NCBI GenBank assembly: GCA_041685835.1
Contig: JAWLEX010000002.1
Coordinates: 5,615-69,614 of the forward strand
Origin: JAIPEI01 sp041685835
GTDB lineage: Bacteria; Desulfobacterota; DSM-4660; Desulfatiglandales; HGW-15
Direction of reading: 5' to 3'
Length of the DNA stretch: 64,000 nt
A model generated the notes under the pieces. The model was not told where the DNA came from. It ran no database searches and saw only the letters and a program-made list of their open reading frames with translations. Below are positions 40,244 to 49,596 of the stretch, piece by piece; the first letter of the stretch is position 1; the number at the start of each line of letters is the position of its first letter. Position numbers and translations under genes: made by a program.

Positions 40244-41179
40244 TTGGAATATACCCACGAGCCGGTACTCCTGGAAGAGGCCGTTCAGGATCTGGTTACC
40301 AGCACTGACGGGGTCTATGTGGACGGGACCTGCGGGGGCGGAGGGCACAGCACGGCGATCGGGAAACGGCTCTCGGCCTCGGGCCGTATGATCTGCCTGG
40401 ACCGTGATTCCGAAGCCGTAAGGCAATGTGCAGCCAGGATGTCTTTCATGGAGGATCGCGCCCTGGTGCTGAAGGCAAACTTCACGGATGTGGGCAGGAT
40501 ACTGGATGAATCGGGTCTGGGCAAGGCGGACGGAATCCTGCTGGACCTGGGCCTGTCGAGCCATCAACTGGATGGCTCGGGCCGCGGGTTCAGCTTTAAG
40601 AGGGACGAACCCCTGGACATGCGGATGGATCCGGAAAGCGTTGTGACTGCGGGTCATCTCGTTAACACACTCTCGGAAGGGGAACTGGAAAGGATCTTGA
40701 GGGCGTATGGTGAGGAGAAGAGGGCCCGGGCCATAGCACGGGCAGTAGTCAGGGCCCGGCGTACGGAGCCCGTTACCAGTGCCTCCAGGCTGGCTTCACT
40801 TATACGGTCCGTGGTTCCCCCTTCACGCAGGCCCGGAGAAAAAGATCCTGCAACGCGGTCTTTTCAGGCCTTGAGAATCGCAGTTAACAGGGAGCTCGAT
40901 AACCTGCGGGTCTTTCTTGATGAGGTCCCTGGATGGATTAACCGGGGAGGACGGCTTGTGATCCTGGCCTACCACTCCCTTGAAGACAGGATGGTCAAGC
41001 AGGCCCTTCGGGCCTGGGAAAAAGGTTGCACTTGTCCCCCGGATTTCCCTGTCTGCAATTGCGGGAAAAAGCCCCAGTTCAGGCCGATCCGGCGGAGAGG
41101 GCTGAAGCCGGCCAGGGAGGAAATATCTAGGAATCCCAGGTCCAGAAGCGTCGTTTTACGGTCGGCGGAAAGGATATGA
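40244..41179 (+). CDS. rsmH: 16S rRNA (cytosine-1402-N4)-methyltransferase
   Basis: A 311-residue methyltransferase (formerly MraW). It begins with TTG at 40244, with GAGGTGG upstream, and reads EYTHEPVLLEEAV. The SAM site VDGTCGGGGHSTAI is followed by LDLGLSSHQLD, GRGFSFKRDEPLDMRM and the C-terminal RSVVLRSAERI. Located 24 bases after mraZ. Confidence 0.96.
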   Translation: MEYTHEPVLLEEAVQDLVTSTDGVYVDGTCGGGGHSTAIGKRLSASGRMICLDRDSEAVRQCAARMSFMEDRALVLKANFTDVGRILDESGLGKADGILLDLGLSSHQLDGSGRGFSFKRDEPLDMRMDPESVVTAGHLVNTLSEGELERILRAYGEEKRARAIARAVVRARRTEPVTSASRLASLIRSVVPPSRRPGEKDPATRSFQALRIAVNRELDNLRVFLDEVPGWINRGGRLVILAYHSLEDRMVKQALRAWEKGCTCPPDFPVCNCGKKPQFRPIRRRGLKPAREEISRNPRSRSVVLRSAERI

Positions 41180-41182
41180 GCC

Positions 41183-41548
41183 ATGGGCGGACGAAAATCC
41201 AGGTACGAATTGAACAGGCTTACAAACCGTGGGAGTGGGGTACGGATTCACAATTCCAGGAAGAAGGAGCGTGAACTCCGTCTGACATCCCGGCAGATCG
41301 TGCTCATCTCCATCCTCTTCCTGATTTTTATGATGAGTGGAATCGGGTATGTCTGGTCCAACTTCGAAGGGACCCAGATCGGTTACGATCTGAGTCGCCT
41401 TCAGAAACAGGAGATGGAGCTCATTGAACTCCATCGCAAGCTGAAGCTGGAACTGGCCTTTCTGACATCTCCGCAGTATCTGGAGGCGGCGGCAGGAAGG
41501 GCGGGACTCAGTCCGCCGGACCCTGACCAGGTCATTATGATTCAATGA
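41183..41548 (+). CDS. ftsL: Cell division protein FtsL-like
   Basis: A 121-residue bitopic protein. The basic cytoplasmic part (about 1-37) precedes one membrane helix (VLISILFLIFMMSGIGYVW). A periplasmic coiled-coil stretch follows (YDLSRLQKQEMELIELHRKLK). FtsL sequences diverge strongly; the call rests on this topology and on position between rsmH and ftsI. It starts 3 bases after the rsmH stop. Confidence 0.85.
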   Translation: MGGRKSRYELNRLTNRGSGVRIHNSRKKERELRLTSRQIVLISILFLIFMMSGIGYVWSNFEGTQIGYDLSRLQKQEMELIELHRKLKLELAFLTSPQYLEAAAGRAGLSPPDPDQVIMIQ

Positions 41549-41549
41549 C

Positions 41550-43586
41550 ATGAGATTCACGGAAAAGAAATGGATCCGATTCCGAATCTATGTGGTCGCG
41601 ACGGTGTTCGCGCTGGGTCTGGCCGTTATTCTCGCCCGGGGGTATCAGCTTCAGGTTCGAGAGCGGGACAAGCTCACGGCCATCGCCCGGGCCGGATACA
41701 GCGGGGTCGTCAATCTCCCGCCCATGCGCGGGACGATCTTCGACCGTAAAGGCAATGAACTGGCGGTGAGCATAGAAGTAGGCTCGGTGTACGCACACCC
41801 GCCGCAGGTCGAGGACAAGGCCCGGGCTGCTGAGAAGCTTGCTCGGGTTCTTGCGCTTTCAGAATCGGACGTGCGCGGCCTGCTGCAGAAAGAGGTGCGG
41901 TTTGTGTGGCTGCGCAGGAAGGTCCCGCCCGAAACGGTCGAGCAGGTCCGCCGGCTGAAAATCCAGGGGGTGGGGACGACCACTGAGTCCAACCGTTTCT
42001 ATCCTGGAAAGGAGATCGCCGGTCATCTGATCGGGTTCTCCGGTACGGACAACCAGGGCCTGGAGGGCCTGGAGAAGGCTTACGATCAGTATCTCAAGGG
42101 CCCACAGCGAGTGTTGATCCAGATGAGGGACGCACTGGGCCGTACGTTTTTCGTCAGCCGGCCCACGCCGAGGGATGATTCCGGCAAGGGTCAAGCCATG
42201 CACGACCTCGTGCTCACGATCGACAAGCATGTTCAGTACAAGGCCCAGCAGGCGCTCGAGGAAGCGGTTAAAAAGACCAAGGCCCAAGGCGGTCAGTGTG
42301 TGGTGATGGATCCGGAGACAGGCGAGATACTGGCCATGGCCTTGGAACCCTCCTTCAATCCGAATGTGTTCGGAAAATATAGGCCCGAGCAGTGGCGGAA
42401 CCGGGTCATTACTGATGCCTACGAACCCGGCTCAACCATGAAGGCGTTTCTCATAGCTGCGGCGCTCGACAAGGCCGTTGTGTCACCCCAGACTCTGTTC
42501 TTCTGCGAAAACGGCAAGTTCTCCGTGGGGAGGCGCATTATTCACGACACCCACGAATACGGCGAACTCACCGCAGCGGAAATTATAGCACTGTCCAGCA
42601 ATATCGGAGCGGTGAAGATCGGGTCGAAGGTGGGATACGAGACCTATACCGACTACCTGAAGGGTTTCGGTTTCGGCAAGAAGACCGGAATCGATCTCGT
42701 GGGGGAACGAACAGGGTTTATCCGGCCTGCTGCCGAGGCCCGTACCATCGATCGCGCGAACATCTTTTTCGGGCAGGGGTTGACCGTCAGCTCCATTCAA
42801 TTGGCCATGGCCATGGGGGCCATCGCCAACAACGGAAGCCTAATGCGTCCTTACGTTGTAAAGGAAGTCAGGGATACGAACGGTCGTGTAGTGATGAAGA
42901 ACCGGCCGCAGGCGGTACGGCGCGTGTGCTCCCCGGATACGGCCGGCGAGGTGAAACGGATCCTGAGCGAGGTGGTGAGCGAACGTGGCACCGCTCCGCT
43001 GGCGGCCATTGCCGGATACCGGGCCGCTGGAAAGACCGGTACCGCACAAAAAGTGGACCCGAAAACGAGACGATATTCAAAAAGCAAGTATGTGGCCCTT
43101 TTTGTGGGCTTTGTCCCAGTGGAAGATACCAGGCTGGTCTGCCTGGTTCTGCTGGATGAACCCAAAGGCAGTTCATACGGGGGAGTGGTGGCCGCACCGG
43201 TGTTCCAGGAAGTCGGCCGATGGACCTTGAATCATCTCCGGGTGATGCCTCGCCTGCGCCTCGCCTCGGTGGAAGAAGAAGGAGGGATTCACAAAGAGGT
43301 AACCTTTGAACTCATGAAAAACGATCCGGTCGGTACACCGGAAGGGGAACAGGCCGGCATGAATGAAATAGGCGCATCATTCCGGAAAAAAGTGGCCGAA
43401 CCCGGAGAACAGCTCGTTCCGGATTTTCGCGGAAAGTCCATGCGGGAGGTCCTGCGCAAAGGCAGCGCCCTTGGAATCCATGTGGTCCTGGAAGGTACCG
43501 GGCTGGCCGTGGAACAGGTGCCGGAGCCGGGTGTGGGCCTTAACACGGTGAGTAAGGTGCGCGTCCGGTTCCATCCGCCCATCTGA
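41550..43586 (+). CDS. ftsI: Division transpeptidase (PBP3/FtsI type) with C-terminal PASTA domain
   Basis: A 678-residue class B penicillin-binding protein that cross-links septal peptidoglycan. It has a membrane anchor (FALGLAVILARGYQL, residues 20-34), a dimerisation domain, then the transpeptidase triad: PGSTMKAFLI (SxxK), LSSNIGAVKIG (SxN), AGKTGTAQK (KTG). The last 60 residues (LVPDFRGKSMREVL to the end) are one PASTA module, a peptidoglycan-sensing domain more often seen in Gram-positive PBPs but also in deltaproteobacteria. It begins one base after ftsL. Confidence 0.95.
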   Translation: MRFTEKKWIRFRIYVVATVFALGLAVILARGYQLQVRERDKLTAIARAGYSGVVNLPPMRGTIFDRKGNELAVSIEVGSVYAHPPQVEDKARAAEKLARVLALSESDVRGLLQKEVRFVWLRRKVPPETVEQVRRLKIQGVGTTTESNRFYPGKEIAGHLIGFSGTDNQGLEGLEKAYDQYLKGPQRVLIQMRDALGRTFFVSRPTPRDDSGKGQAMHDLVLTIDKHVQYKAQQALEEAVKKTKAQGGQCVVMDPETGEILAMALEPSFNPNVFGKYRPEQWRNRVITDAYEPGSTMKAFLIAAALDKAVVSPQTLFFCENGKFSVGRRIIHDTHEYGELTAAEIIALSSNIGAVKIGSKVGYETYTDYLKGFGFGKKTGIDLVGERTGFIRPAAEARTIDRANIFFGQGLTVSSIQLAMAMGAIANNGSLMRPYVVKEVRDTNGRVVMKNRPQAVRRVCSPDTAGEVKRILSEVVSERGTAPLAAIAGYRAAGKTGTAQKVDPKTRRYSKSKYVALFVGFVPVEDTRLVCLVLLDEPKGSSYGGVVAAPVFQEVGRWTLNHLRVMPRLRLASVEEEGGIHKEVTFELMKNDPVGTPEGEQAGMNEIGASFRKKVAEPGEQLVPDFRGKSMREVLRKGSALGIHVVLEGTGLAVEQVPEPGVGLNTVSKVRVRFHPPI

Positions 43587-43615
43587 TGCGCGGCGGGAAA
43601 GGAAAGTGAAAGGTC

Positions 43616-45127
43616 ATGAAACTGGGCCGGCTCATAGAAGACCTGGAGGGCGTCGAACTGCTCCGTGGTGACGCCGATTGCAGGATTCTTGGGCTGGCGT
43701 ATGATTCCCGGCTTGTCCGCCCGGGGTTCATGTTCGTCGCGGTCAGGGGACATGCACAGGATGGTCACGCCTTTCTTTCTGACGCCGTGGATCGAGGGGC
43801 CGTCGCCCTGGTGGCGGAGGCTTTTCCCGATAAGCCTTGCGACGCGACACTGATCCGCGTGCCCGACGCGAGGGCCGCCCTTTCCGCACTGGCGGCAAGG
43901 TTTTACGATTATCCGTATCGTGACATGGAGGTGGTCGCGATCACCGGGACCAATGGAAAGACCTCCACCAGTTATATCCTGGAATCCATACTCCATGCCG
44001 CGGGTGCCGGGCCGGGCGTCATAGGCACCATCAACTACAGGTACGGAGACACCCGCAGATCGGCCCCCGTGACTACCCCGGAATCCCTTGACCTGATGGC
44101 GATGTTGAGGGAGATGGCGGACCACGGGGTCAGCCATGCCGTCATGGAGGTTTCGAGTCACGCCCTGGAGCAGGGCAGGGTGCGGGGCTGTCCCATGCGG
44201 GTCGTGGTTTTTACCAACCTGTCCAGAGATCACCTGGACTACCACTCCGGCATGGACGCCTACTTCAAGGCCAAGAGCATGCTGTTTCGGCCGTGGGATG
44301 AGGGAGGCGTTTCCGGAGAAGGTCCGGCCGTCATAAACCTGGATGACCCCAGGGGAGGGGAACTGGCTTCCCTGTGCACAAGGCCCGTACGCACATACGG
44401 GCTCCAACGGCACTGCGAGGTCCGGGCCGAGATTTTGTCCGAGGACCGAGACGGGTTCCGCGCGAGACTGCTGGCCCCGGAGGGGGAATGCACCATCCTC
44501 AGTTCCCTGATCGGGCGTATAAATCTCTACAACATCCTGGCCGCCGCCGCCGCCGCCCTTTCCCTGGGAGTAGAAATGGACGCCGTGGCCTCGGGCATTG
44601 AAGGGGTGCGGTTTATACCGGGACGATTGGAGCGGGTGGAGAACCGGCGGGGGCTCAGCCTGTTCGTGGATTACGCCCATACCCCGGACGCCCTGCACAA
44701 GGCCCTGGAGGCGGTAAGGCCCCTGGTCCGGGGCCGGCTCATCACGGTGTTCGGATGCGGGGGTGACCGGGACAGGGGCAAGCGCCCGGAAATGGGGGTG
44801 CTTGCCGGAAGGCTCAGCGACCTGGTGTTCGTGACATCGGACAACCCGAGGACCGAGAATCCGTTGGAGATCATAGACCAGGTGGAAAAAGGCGTTCGGG
44901 CCTCGGGCCTTTCCCGGCTCGAAAACAAAAGTGATCTACAAGACACCAGGGAGGGCTACATGGTGGAACCCGACCGCAGGCGGGCGATCCGGCGGGCCGT
45001 GGCGGCGGCCGTTCCCGAGGACCTTCTCCTCATAGCCGGCAAAGGTCACGAGGACTACCAGATCCTGGGTACGGAAAGGGTGCACTTCGACGACAGGGAG
45101 GAAGCGGCCGAGGCCGCCGCGGTTTGA
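43616..45127 (+). CDS. murE: UDP-MurNAc-tripeptide synthetase (meso-DAP adding)
   Basis: A 503-residue Mur ligase that adds the third stem residue. The ATP site is ITGTNGKTSTSYILES (near residue 112), and VSSHALEQGRV is family-typical. The substrate motif DNPRTENP (near residue 405) marks meso-diaminopimelate rather than lysine, consistent with a Gram-negative wall. AAAGG precedes the ATG. Confidence 0.97.
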   Translation: MKLGRLIEDLEGVELLRGDADCRILGLAYDSRLVRPGFMFVAVRGHAQDGHAFLSDAVDRGAVALVAEAFPDKPCDATLIRVPDARAALSALAARFYDYPYRDMEVVAITGTNGKTSTSYILESILHAAGAGPGVIGTINYRYGDTRRSAPVTTPESLDLMAMLREMADHGVSHAVMEVSSHALEQGRVRGCPMRVVVFTNLSRDHLDYHSGMDAYFKAKSMLFRPWDEGGVSGEGPAVINLDDPRGGELASLCTRPVRTYGLQRHCEVRAEILSEDRDGFRARLLAPEGECTILSSLIGRINLYNILAAAAAALSLGVEMDAVASGIEGVRFIPGRLERVENRRGLSLFVDYAHTPDALHKALEAVRPLVRGRLITVFGCGGDRDRGKRPEMGVLAGRLSDLVFVTSDNPRTENPLEIIDQVEKGVRASGLSRLENKSDLQDTREGYMVEPDRRRAIRRAVAAAVPEDLLLIAGKGHEDYQILGTERVHFDDREEAAEAAAV

Positions 45128-45165
45128 ACCGCACCGGTCCGGCTTCAAGGAAGGAGAAGAATCGC

Positions 45166-46653
45166 ATGCCCGCTTCGTGGGGACTTGTCACGGCTGAAGA
45201 GATAGCAGCGGCTGTCGGAGCGGAACGGCTCACAGGCCCTGCGGCCGCCGTGATGTCCGGGATCGGAACGGACACGCGGACCATCAGGCCCGGGGAACTC
45301 TTTTTCGCCCTTCGCGGGGAGCGCTTCGACGGCCACGATTTCATAACCACCGCCCTCGAACGAGGGGCCGCAGGCGTGGTCTGCGAGACGAATTTGACAG
45401 GATCCACGGTCCCGGCAGGGGAGCGGCCGGTAATAGCGGTTCGTGACACCTTGAGGGCCCTGGGAGACATGGCTTCCTGGTGGCGGCATGAGCACGCCGC
45501 CTCAGTGTCAGTAATCACGGGCAGTGCAGGAAAAACAACCACCAAGGAGATGGCGGCGGGCGTTCTGGAACTCGAGGGCTCGACCCTCAAGTCCCAGGGG
45601 AATTTCAACAACCTCGTAGGGCTGCCCCTGACTCTCTTCGGGCTCGAGGGAGAACACCGTTACGTGGTCCTGGAGATGGGAATGAACCTGCCGGGAGAGA
45701 TCGCCAGGCTCACTGAAATAGCCGATCCCCAGGTGGGGCTGATTACAAACGTGGCCAGGGCCCATCTGGAGGGGTTGGGTGACATCAGGGCCGTGGCCCG
45801 GGCAAAGGCTGAACTCCTGGATTGCATGTCACCTGAAGGCGTTGCGATTCTCAACGGAGACGACGCACTCCTGATGGCTGAGGCCTCCCGGTTTCAGGGA
45901 GTCCTGCTCACCTTCGGGCTTGGTCCTTCGAACGATTTCCGGGCAGAGCGCGTGCGGGACATGGGACGGGAAGGGACGTCGTTCATGCTGGTTTCCGAGG
46001 GCGGGCGGATCGATGTCCGCCTGTCCGTGCCGGGCCGCCAGAATGTGTGGAACGCCTTGGCCGCCTCAGCCCTGGCCATGAAGTCGGGCGCATCGCCTGA
46101 AAACGTCGCGCGGGGACTCGCGGCGTACAGGGGCATCCCGGGCAGGTTTACAGTCATGGACCTGCCCGGAGGCGGCATTCTGGTGGACGACACCTACAAC
46201 GCCAATCCTTCCTCACTCAAGGCGGCCCTCGAATCCCTCGGTGGGCTGGCCGCCGGGAGGGGGCGAATCATAGTTTGCCTGGGAGACATGCTGGAACTCG
46301 GGCGGGAGGCGGTTCCCGCCCATCTGGAAGCCGGACGCATGGCGGCGGAGCATGGGGCCGAACACATACTGGCCATGGGAGAGCAAGCGGATCACGTCAT
46401 CCGTGGGGCCCTGGACAGAGGCTTTCCCGCCGGCAGAGCACACCGAATGCGAAACCACGAGGAGATGGCCGATGCAATCCTGGACATGCTCGAGGAGGGG
46501 GACCTCGTTCTACTCAAGGCATCCCGAGGAATGCGCTTCGAGCGCGTGCTCGAGCGCCTTTGCGGAACCGGGAGGAAAGGAGGCCGTAATGGTCTCGATC
46601 AAGCGGGTCCCGGTGGTGGACGACGAACCGGCCATTCGCCGGCTTCTCTCTGA
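45166..46653 (+). CDS. murF: UDP-MurNAc-pentapeptide synthetase
   Basis: A 495-residue Mur ligase that adds D-Ala-D-Ala. The start at 45166 (MPASWGLVTAEEI) has AAGGAGAAG upstream. The ATP site ITGSAGKTTTKEM and GNFNNLVGLPLTLF identify MurF, and LVDDTYNANPSSLKAAL follows. Family similarity ends at ASRGMRFERVLERL; the last 28 residues (Gly- and Arg-rich) are read across the start of the next small gene in another frame and may be a result of loss of an original stop. Confidence 0.96.
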   Translation: MPASWGLVTAEEIAAAVGAERLTGPAAAVMSGIGTDTRTIRPGELFFALRGERFDGHDFITTALERGAAGVVCETNLTGSTVPAGERPVIAVRDTLRALGDMASWWRHEHAASVSVITGSAGKTTTKEMAAGVLELEGSTLKSQGNFNNLVGLPLTLFGLEGEHRYVVLEMGMNLPGEIARLTEIADPQVGLITNVARAHLEGLGDIRAVARAKAELLDCMSPEGVAILNGDDALLMAEASRFQGVLLTFGLGPSNDFRAERVRDMGREGTSFMLVSEGGRIDVRLSVPGRQNVWNALAASALAMKSGASPENVARGLAAYRGIPGRFTVMDLPGGGILVDDTYNANPSSLKAALESLGGLAAGRGRIIVCLGDMLELGREAVPAHLEAGRMAAEHGAEHILAMGEQADHVIRGALDRGFPAGRAHRMRNHEEMADAILDMLEEGDLVLLKASRGMRFERVLERLCGTGRKGGRNGLDQAGPGGGRRTGHSPASL

Positions 46654-46888
46654 TGTGCTCTCGGCGCCCGGTCACGGTGTCTTTACGGTCCGGGGCGGGC
46701 ATTTCGACCTGATCATCACGGACGTGAACATGCCGGGCATGGACGGAACAGGCCTCCTCCGCCGGATGAAGAAGCACAGGAAAGCTTTTCGAATAACATC
46801 GTTCATGAAGACCATGGATGCTGCTCTCGTCAACAGGCGCGTGAGATCGGGATGGACGAGCCAAGAGAAAAGAAAGGCAACGGCCTGA
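46589..46888 (+). CDS. Shortened response-regulator receiver domain in the dcw cluster
   Basis: A 99-codon frame starting at ATG 46589, with a very strong ribosome site (GGAGGAAAGGAGG). It resembles a CheY-like receiver: the acidic pocket VVDDEPAIRRLL, then the phospho-acceptor aspartate in LIITDVNMPGMDGTGLLRRM. Compared with full receivers, about 10 residues are missing after FTVRGG (helix 2). The second half (ITSFMKTMDAALVNRR) is degenerate: there is no conserved lysine and no beta-5. It overlaps the murF end by 65 bases and ends 3 bases before mraY. It may be a decayed gene kept for coupling, or a reduced receiver with a role in wall synthesis; both are inference. Confidence 0.65.
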   Translation: MVSIKRVPVVDDEPAIRRLLSDVLSAPGHGVFTVRGGHFDLIITDVNMPGMDGTGLLRRMKKHRKAFRITSFMKTMDAALVNRRVRSGWTSQEKRKATA

Positions 46889-46891
46889 ACC

Positions 46892-47971
46892 ATGCTGTAT
46901 AAGCTCATATACCTTTTCCATCAGGACATCTCATTGCTGAATGTGTTCCGGTATATAACATTCCGGACCATCTTGTCGGCCTTGTCCTCTATGGCGATTG
47001 TGCTTTTCCTGGGCAAATGGGGGATCGACAGGCTTCGTGCCATGCAGGTAGGGCAGTTCATTCGTGAGGACGGCCCCCCCAATCACATGAGCAAGGCGGG
47101 CACGCCCACCATGGGAGGGTGCCTGATCCTGCCCGTGGTCATTCTTTCCACCATCCTCTGGGCGGAGCCCCATAACACTTATGTCTGGCTCGTTGTGGTG
47201 GTTTTTCTCGGCTTCGGAGGGATCGGCTTTTCGGACGATTACATCAAGCGGGTGCGAAAGAGCAGTCATGGATTGAGCGCCCGGGCCAAGTTCGGACTGC
47301 AGTTTCTGGTGGCCCTGGTCACGGTGCTCTTCCTCTACATGCATCCTGAATTCGACTCTCGTCTCATGGTGCCTTTTCTCAAGCAGATTCAGCCGGATCT
47401 GGGGTACTGGTACATCCCGTTCGCCGTGTTCATTATCGTTGGGGCGTCCAACGCCGTCAACCTGACCGACGGCCTGGACGGCCTGGCAATAGGGCCGATC
47501 ATCGTAGCGTTCAGTTCTTACCTGGTCTTCTCCTACCTCGCGGGGCACGTGAAGATCGCGGAATACCTCCAGATCCCCTATGTAGCGGGAGCAGGGGAGC
47601 TCTCCGTGGTATGCGGAGCCGTGGCAGGAGCCGGGCTGGGGTTCCTCTGGTACAACGCGTATCCCGCCGAGGTCTTCATGGGAGATGTGGGATCTCTTCC
47701 CCTGGGTGCCGTGCTGGGGACCGTGGCCGTGATCACCAAGCAGGAACTCGTGCTGGTCCTGGTAGGAGGCCTCTTTGTGGTGGAGGCCCTTTCAGTGATC
47801 TTCCAGGTTGCGTACTTCAAGCTCACCGAGGGGAAAAGGATATTCAGGATGGCCCCCCTCCATCACCATTTCGAACTCATGGGCTGGCCCGAGAGCAAAG
47901 TGACCGTTCGTTTCTGGATCATTGCGGTGATACTGGCGCTCCTGGCCGTCAGCACCCTGAAGCTCAGGTGA
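46892..47971 (+). CDS. mraY: Phospho-MurNAc-pentapeptide translocase
   Basis: A 359-residue inner-membrane enzyme with about ten helices that attaches phospho-MurNAc-pentapeptide to undecaprenyl phosphate, giving lipid I. Visible are KAGTPTMGG, the DD pair in GFSDDYIKR, NAVNLTDGLDGLA, FMGDVGSLPLGAVLG and HHHFELMGWPE. Starts 3 bases after the receiver frame. Confidence 0.97.
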   Translation: MLYKLIYLFHQDISLLNVFRYITFRTILSALSSMAIVLFLGKWGIDRLRAMQVGQFIREDGPPNHMSKAGTPTMGGCLILPVVILSTILWAEPHNTYVWLVVVVFLGFGGIGFSDDYIKRVRKSSHGLSARAKFGLQFLVALVTVLFLYMHPEFDSRLMVPFLKQIQPDLGYWYIPFAVFIIVGASNAVNLTDGLDGLAIGPIIVAFSSYLVFSYLAGHVKIAEYLQIPYVAGAGELSVVCGAVAGAGLGFLWYNAYPAEVFMGDVGSLPLGAVLGTVAVITKQELVLVLVGGLFVVEALSVIFQVAYFKLTEGKRIFRMAPLHHHFELMGWPESKVTVRFWIIAVILALLAVSTLKLR

Positions 47972-48040
47972 GGGGGCCGGGGACATGGATCTGTGGAGTT
48001 GGCAATCAGAGGCTGAGAGCCGACCGGTCAGGGGGGGAGT

Positions 48041-48217
48041 ATGGAAACGGACGAGCTGAAAGCCATCCTCGGGTGCTGGAGGTATAGGTTTCAGCACCGG
48101 GCCAATCCCCTGCATGTGTACTGCCGTCTGGTGGACCTGGGACTGGGTCGGTTCATTTCCCGCAGGATCTGCATGTTCTACGAAAAAATCGTTTTTCTTC
48201 CGGGAAGGCGGGGATGA
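48041..48217 (+). CDS. Small conserved-looking protein (58 aa) coupled to murD
   Basis: A 58-codon frame starting at ATG 48041, behind a G-rich ribosome site (GGGGGGGAG). It encodes METDELKAILGCWRYRFQ, then a part with RANPLHVYCRLVDLGLGRF and ISRRICMFYEKIVF, ending in a basic tail. It has three cysteines and is strongly basic. The last codon and stop overlap the murD start (ATGA at 48214-48217), the usual sign of a translated gene. I recognise no domain. Position between mraY and murD, and coupling, suggest a role tied to the pathway, but that is inference. Confidence 0.7.
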   Translation: METDELKAILGCWRYRFQHRANPLHVYCRLVDLGLGRFISRRICMFYEKIVFLPGRRG

Positions 48218-49596
48218 AGGAAGGGCTGATAATCAAGGGGAAGCGCATGGTGGTGGTGGGGCTGGGACGCTCCGGCTCGGCCGCAGCTCTATGGCTGGCC
48301 GGCCGGGGTGCCGAGGTGACGGTCAGCGATTTGCGGCATGAGGCTGACTTTCATCCCGACCTCATTAAGAAGATCCGGGAGGCCGGGATCCGGCTGGAGG
48401 CGGGCGGGCATGACGCCGGGACCTTTTGTGGCGCCGATCTGATTGTTGTCAGCCCCGGGGTGCCTGATGACATCCCACCCGTTAAAGCCGCCCGGGACTC
48501 GGGGATTCCGGTGCTCGGCGAGATGGAACTCGCCTGCCGTTTCCTGGATATACCCATGGCGGGTGTGACGGGCACGAACGGTAAGTCTACAGTCACGGCC
48601 CTACTTGGAGAGATGTTGCGGAATACGGGACGCCGGGTGTTCGTGGGCGGGAACATCGGCACACCCCTGATGGACCTTGCGGCCGGTCCCGGTGAGTATG
48701 ACTGCGCCGTGGTCGAGGTGTCCAGTTATCAGCTCGACACGATTGAGAGCTTTCGACCCGATGTCTCCGTCGTGCTGAACATCACCCCGGACCATCTGGA
48801 TCGATATGCGGATTACGAGGCATACGTACGAAGCAAGCTCCGCATATTCAGCGGGCAGGAACCGGACGGTACGGTGGTGCTCAACGACGACGACGAAAGG
48901 CTGCGGCAGGTGGACCCGGGGGGGCGACTGCGCGTTTTGCGCTACGGCGTGGAAGAGGCCCCCGGCAGGGCTGCCTGGGTCTCGAAAGACCATGTTATCA
49001 CCCGGTTTCCGGGGATGGAGTCCATGGCGTTCTCTCTGGAGCGCTTCGCCCCGCCGGGTGCTCACAACCGGGAGAACGCCGCCGCCGCCGTTCTTGCGGC
49101 CCTGGCCTTCGGGGCCGGGCCCGAGGCGATACAGGAGGCCGTCGATTCGTTTCAGGGGCTTCCCCACCGGCTGGAACTGGTGGCGGAAGCGGACGGGGTC
49201 GCATTTTACAACGATTCCAAGGCCACGAATGTTGACGCTGCCGTGCGGGCGGTTATGAGTTTTGAGCGGCCCCTGGTGCTGATAGCCGGTGGGCGTCACA
49301 AAGGGGCCGACTATGGGGCCCTGGTCAGGGCGGCCCGCGGCCGGGTAAAGGAAGCAGTGTTTCTGGGAGAGGCGCGATTTCTCCTGGCGCAGGCCTTCGA
49401 GGGTGTCCTGCCGGTTCGTCCGGCGGACACACTTGAAGAGGCGGTATTCGAAGCCGCCGGCCGGGCCGAGCCGGGCGACGCGGTCCTTTTTTCACCGGCC
49501 TGTTCCAGTTTCGACATGTTTCGGGACTACGAACATCGAGGACAGGCTTTCATCGACGCAGTGCTGGGGGAGCTGAATGGCCGCGAAGGCGCATGA
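48214..49596 (+). CDS. murD: UDP-MurNAc-L-alanine:D-glutamate ligase
   Basis: A 460-residue Mur ligase that adds D-glutamate to UDP-MurNAc-L-Ala. The N-terminal VVVGLGRSGSAAALWL is a Rossmann-like UDP site, the ATP site is VTGTNGKSTVTALLGE, and NDSKATNVDAA is MurD-specific. It overlaps ftsW by 20 bases. Confidence 0.97.
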   Translation: MKEGLIIKGKRMVVVGLGRSGSAAALWLAGRGAEVTVSDLRHEADFHPDLIKKIREAGIRLEAGGHDAGTFCGADLIVVSPGVPDDIPPVKAARDSGIPVLGEMELACRFLDIPMAGVTGTNGKSTVTALLGEMLRNTGRRVFVGGNIGTPLMDLAAGPGEYDCAVVEVSSYQLDTIESFRPDVSVVLNITPDHLDRYADYEAYVRSKLRIFSGQEPDGTVVLNDDDERLRQVDPGGRLRVLRYGVEEAPGRAAWVSKDHVITRFPGMESMAFSLERFAPPGAHNRENAAAAVLAALAFGAGPEAIQEAVDSFQGLPHRLELVAEADGVAFYNDSKATNVDAAVRAVMSFERPLVLIAGGRHKGADYGALVRAARGRVKEAVFLGEARFLLAQAFEGVLPVRPADTLEEAVFEAAGRAEPGDAVLFSPACSSFDMFRDYEHRGQAFIDAVLGELNGREGA

